Shown here one piece after another: positions 60,901 to 64,000 of a stretch of DNA of 64,000 nt. Made by a program: the position numbers and the translations under genes. Position 1 is the stretch's first letter; each line of letters opens with the position of its first letter. This stretch comes from Aspidiotus rigidus. Its lineage: Eukaryota > Arthropoda > Insecta > Hemiptera > Diaspididae. The stretch spans positions 4,449,501-4,513,500 of the forward strand of contig JAVHKY010000016.1 of NCBI GenBank assembly GCA_035079385.1, in the 5' to 3' direction. The notes beneath the pieces are model-generated. The model had not been told where the DNA came from. It was given only the letters and a program-made list of their open reading frames with translations, and ran no database searches.

Positions 60901-63900
60901 TTTGAATTTTTAACCTATCTCGAACGGTTAGCGATTTATGGCCGAAAATGTGATTCATGGAATATTTGGTTCAAAAAAAAGTTAATGGAATATATGGTTC
61001 AAAAAAGGTGTTGAAGGTGTGGATTAGATGCGTCTTGACGCCCTCGATCCAACGTCGTTTGAATTTTTAACCTATCTCGAACGGTTAGCGATTTATGGTC
61101 GAAAATGTGATTCATGGAATATTTGGTTCAAAAAAAGGTTAATGGAATATATGGTTCAAAAAAGGTGTTCAAGGTGTGGATTAGATGCGTCTTGACGCCC
61201 TCGATCCAACGTCGTTTGAATTTTTAACCTATCTCGAACGGTTAGCGATTTATGGTCGAAAATGTGATTCATGGAATATTTGGTTCAAAAAAAGGTTAAT
61301 GGAATATATGGATCAAAAAAGGTGTTCAAGGTGTGGATTAGATGCGTCTTGACGCCCTCGATCCAACGTCGTTTGAATTTTTAACCTATCTCGAACGGTT
61401 AGCGATTTATGGTCGAAAATGTGATTCATGGAATATTTGGTTCAAAAAAAGGTTAATGGAATATATGGATCAAAAAAGGTGTTCAAGGTGTGGATTAGAT
61501 GCGTCTTGACGCCCTCGATCCAACGTCGTTTGAATTTTTAACCTATCTCGAACGGTTAGCGATTTATGGTCGAAAATGTGATTCATGGAATATTTGGTTC
61601 AAAAAAAGGTTAAAGGAATATATGGTTCAAAAAAGGTGTTCAAGGTGTGGATTAGATGCGTCTTGACGCCCTCGATCCAACGTCGTTTGAATTTTTAACC
61701 TATCTCGAACGGTTAGCGATTTATGGCCGAAAATGTGATTCATGGAATATTTGGTTCAAAAAAAAGTTAATGGAATATATGGATCAAAAAAGGTGTTCAA
61801 GGTGTGGATTAGATGCGTCCCGACACCCTCGATCCAACGTCGTTTGAATTTTTAACCTATCTCGAACGGTTAGCGATTTATGGTCGAAAATGTGATTCAT
61901 GGAATATTTGGTTCAAAAAAAGGTTAATGGAATATATGGTTCAAAAAAGGTGTTCAAGGTGTGGATTAGATGCGTCTTGACGCCCTCGATCCAACGTCGT
62001 TTGAATTTTTAACCTATCTCGAACGGTTAGCGATTTATGGCCGAAAATGTGATTCATGGAATATTTGGTTCAAAAAAAAGTTAATGGAATATATGGTTCA
62101 AAAAAGGTGTTCAAGGTGTGGATTAGATGCGTCTTGACGCCCTCGATCCAACGTCGTTTGAATTTTTAACCTATCTCGAACGGTTAGCGATTTATGGTCG
62201 AAAATGTGATTCATGGAATATTTGGTTCAAAAAAAGGTTAATGGAATATATGGTTCAAAAAAGGTGTTCAAGGTGTGGATTAGATGCGTCTTGACGCCCT
62301 CGATCCAACGTCGTTTGAATTTTTAACCTATCTCGAACGGTTAGCGATTTATGGCCGAAAATGTGATTCATGGAATATTTGGTTCAAAAAAAAGTTAATG
62401 GAATATATGGATCAAAAAAGGTGTTCAAGGTGTGGATTAGATGCGTCCCGACGCCCTCGATCCAACGTCGTTTGAATTTTTAACCTATCTCGAACGGTTA
62501 GCGATTTATGGCCGAAAATGTGATTCATGGAATATTTGGTTCAAAAAAAAGTTAATGGAATATATGGTTCAAAAAAGGTGTTGAAGGTGTGGATTAGATG
62601 CGTCTTGACGCCCTCGATCCAACGTCGTTTGAATTTTTAACCTATCTCGAACGGTTAGCGATTTATGGTCGAAAATGTGATTCATGGAATATTTGGTTCA
62701 AAAAAAGGTTAATGGAATATATGGTTCAAAAAAGGTGTTCAAGGTGTGGATTAGATGCGTCTTGACGCCCTCGATCCAACGTCGTTTGAATTTTTAACCT
62801 ATCTCGAACGGTTAGCGATTTATGGCCGAAAATGTGATTCATGGAATATTTGGTTCAAAAAAAAGTTAATGGAATATATGGATCAAAAAAGGTGTTCAAG
62901 GTGTGGATTAGATGCGTCCCGACGCCCTCGATCCAACGTCGTTTGAATTTTTAACCTATCTCGAACGGTTAGCGATTTATGGTCGAAAATGTGATTCATG
63001 GAATATTTGGTTCAAAAAAAGGTTAATGGAATATATGGTTCAAAAAAGGTGTTCAAGGTGTGGATTAGATGCGTCTTGACGCCCTCGATCCAACGTCGTT
63101 TGAATTTTTAACCTATCTCGAACGGTTAGCGATTTATGGCCGAAAATGTGATTCATGGAATATTTGGTTCAAAAAAAAGTTAATGGAATATATGGATCAA
63201 AAAAGGTGTTCAAGGTGTGGATTAGATGCGTCTTGACGCCCTCGATCCAACGTCGTTTGAATTTTTAACCTATCTCGAACGGTTAGCGATTTATGGTCGA
63301 AAATGTGATTCATGGAATATTTGGTTCAAAAAAAGGTTAATGGAATATATGGTTCAAAAAAGGTGTTCAAGGTGTGGATTAGATGCGTCTTGACGCCCTC
63401 GATCCAACGTCGTTTGAATTTTTAACCTATCTCGAACGGTTAGCGATTTATGGCCGAAAATGTGATTCATGGAATATTTGGTTCAAAAAAAAGTTAATGG
63501 AATATATGGATCAAAAAAGGTGTTCAAGGTGTGGATTAGATGCGTCCCGACACCCTCGATCCAACGTCGTTTGAATTTTTAACCTATCTCGAACGGTTAG
63601 CGATTTATGGTCGAAAATGTGATTCATGGAATATTTGGTTCAAAAAAAGGTTAATGGAATATATGGTTCAAAAAAGGTGTTCAAGGTGTGGATTAGATGC
63701 GTCTTGACGCCCTCGATCCAACGTCGTTTGAATTTTTAACCTATCTCGAACGGTTAGCGATTTATGGCCGAAAATGTGATTCATGGAATATTTGGTTCAA
63801 AAAAAAGTTAATGGAATATATGGTTCAAAAAAGGTGTTCAAGGTGTGGATTAGATGCGTCTTGACGCCCTCGATCCAACGTCGTTTGAATTTTTAACCTA

Positions 63901-64000
63901 TCTCGAACGGTTAGCGATTTATGGTCGAAAATGTGATTCATGGAATATTTGGTTCAAAAAAAGGTTAATGGAATATATGGTTCAAAAAAGGTGTTCAAGG
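57933..64000 (+). repeat. satellite array of 157-bp monomers, over 38 copies, reaching the window edge
   Basis: From 57933 (inside a monomer, at TATCTC) to the right edge, monomers follow head-to-tail with a period of exactly 157 bases; the internal ATG lies at 58045, 58202, 58359 and so on. Monomers differ at few sites: GGCCG/GGTCG, AAAAGTTA/AAAGGTTA, ATGGATC/ATGGTTC, TCTTGACG/TCCCGACG/TCCCGACA, TGTTCAAGG/TGTTGAAGG and TTAATGG/TTAAAGG. Repeated open frames of 63 codons here are not separate genes. The array lies in a 5' intron of the calcium channel beta gene, since exons of the first part of that protein must be beyond it. Confidence 0.95.
58045..61341 (+). repeat. one complete 21-monomer higher-order repeat (3,297 bp)
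   Basis: Diagnostic variants recur at 21 x 157 = 3,297 bases: TTAAAGG in the monomers starting 58202 and 61499; TCCCGACACC after 58359/61656 and 60086/63383; TCCCGACGCC after 58987/62284 and 59458/62755; TGTTGAAGG in 59144/62441. Inside the unit an 11-monomer offset (1,727 bases) links 58359 with 60086 and 59144 with 60871, so the 21-mer looks like an 11-mer plus a shortened 10-mer version. The partial monomer before 58045 does not match its counterpart at 61185, which puts the edge of the order here. Confidence 0.88.

Noticed and set aside
57933..64000. CRISPR-like or multigene reading of the repeated 63-codon frames
   Set aside because: The units are contiguous 157-bp monomers with no unique spacers, and the nine 63-codon frames differ from the others only because TCTTGA is TCCCGA in those monomers. 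They are one satellite, not nine genes.

Overview
The window is animal nuclear DNA, AT-rich, with multi-exon genes joined by canonical GT/AG introns and very many transposable-element remains. The protein-coding genes are typical of an insect: an arthropod-type SMYD (SET/MYND) protein, mitochondrial elongation factor G1, an insect aromatic amino acid decarboxylase paralogue of the amd/DHPAA-synthase type, and the voltage-gated calcium channel beta subunit. I cannot fix the species from this window.

Layout. 30-973 (minus) holds the N-terminal two coding exons of the SMYD gene, which runs off the left edge. 1.3-4.75 kb is a nest of repeats: a pseudogene-like stretch, a TIR element with a perfect 27-bp inverted repeat, and a GGATC-rich hAT-like element with an 8-bp duplication. 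5185-8854 (plus) is a complete 15-exon GFM1 gene coding for 743 residues. Converging on it is the complete 11-exon amd-like gene (9654-15064, minus, 487 residues), whose 2.4-kb intron 7 contains two fold-back elements and a second TIR element. 15-25 kb is largely non-coding, with a decayed RNase H fragment and a 1.4-kb fold-back repeat. 25.1-28.9 kb holds a broken Penelope-like element (RT part and GIY-YIG part), a CCAAT-rich tandem block and a short element with 51-bp internal repeats. From 33,652 to beyond the right edge lies the calcium channel beta gene on the minus strand. Its last coding exon (33,652-33,956) is separated by a 20-kb intron from the five exons coding the end of the SH3 domain, the HOOK region and the guanylate-kinase-like domain (53,986-56,155).

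That 20-kb intron carries a non-LTR retrotransposon split by a small TIR element, a 2-kb GTCGAC-rich repeat, a 930-bp MULE with 9-bp target duplication and a frameshifted partial transposase, two fold-back repeats of 2.4 and 3.2 kb, and a small pogo/Tigger-like element whose empty site survives in the opposite arm of the fold-back. The last 6 kb (57,933-64,000) is a satellite of 157-bp monomers organised into a 21-monomer higher-order repeat of 3,297 bp. As the beta-subunit gene must continue beyond it, the array appears to lie within one of its 5' introns, unless the assembly is wrong there.

Most striking points: the higher-order satellite whose monomers nearly all carry an overlapping 55-codon open frame; the Asn in place of the PLP-stacking His in the decarboxylase, which predicts aldehyde synthase rather than decarboxylase activity; and several insertions that can be dated relative to each other because the window itself preserves the empty sites. 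No CRISPR array, rRNA, tRNA or bacterial gene cluster was seen.
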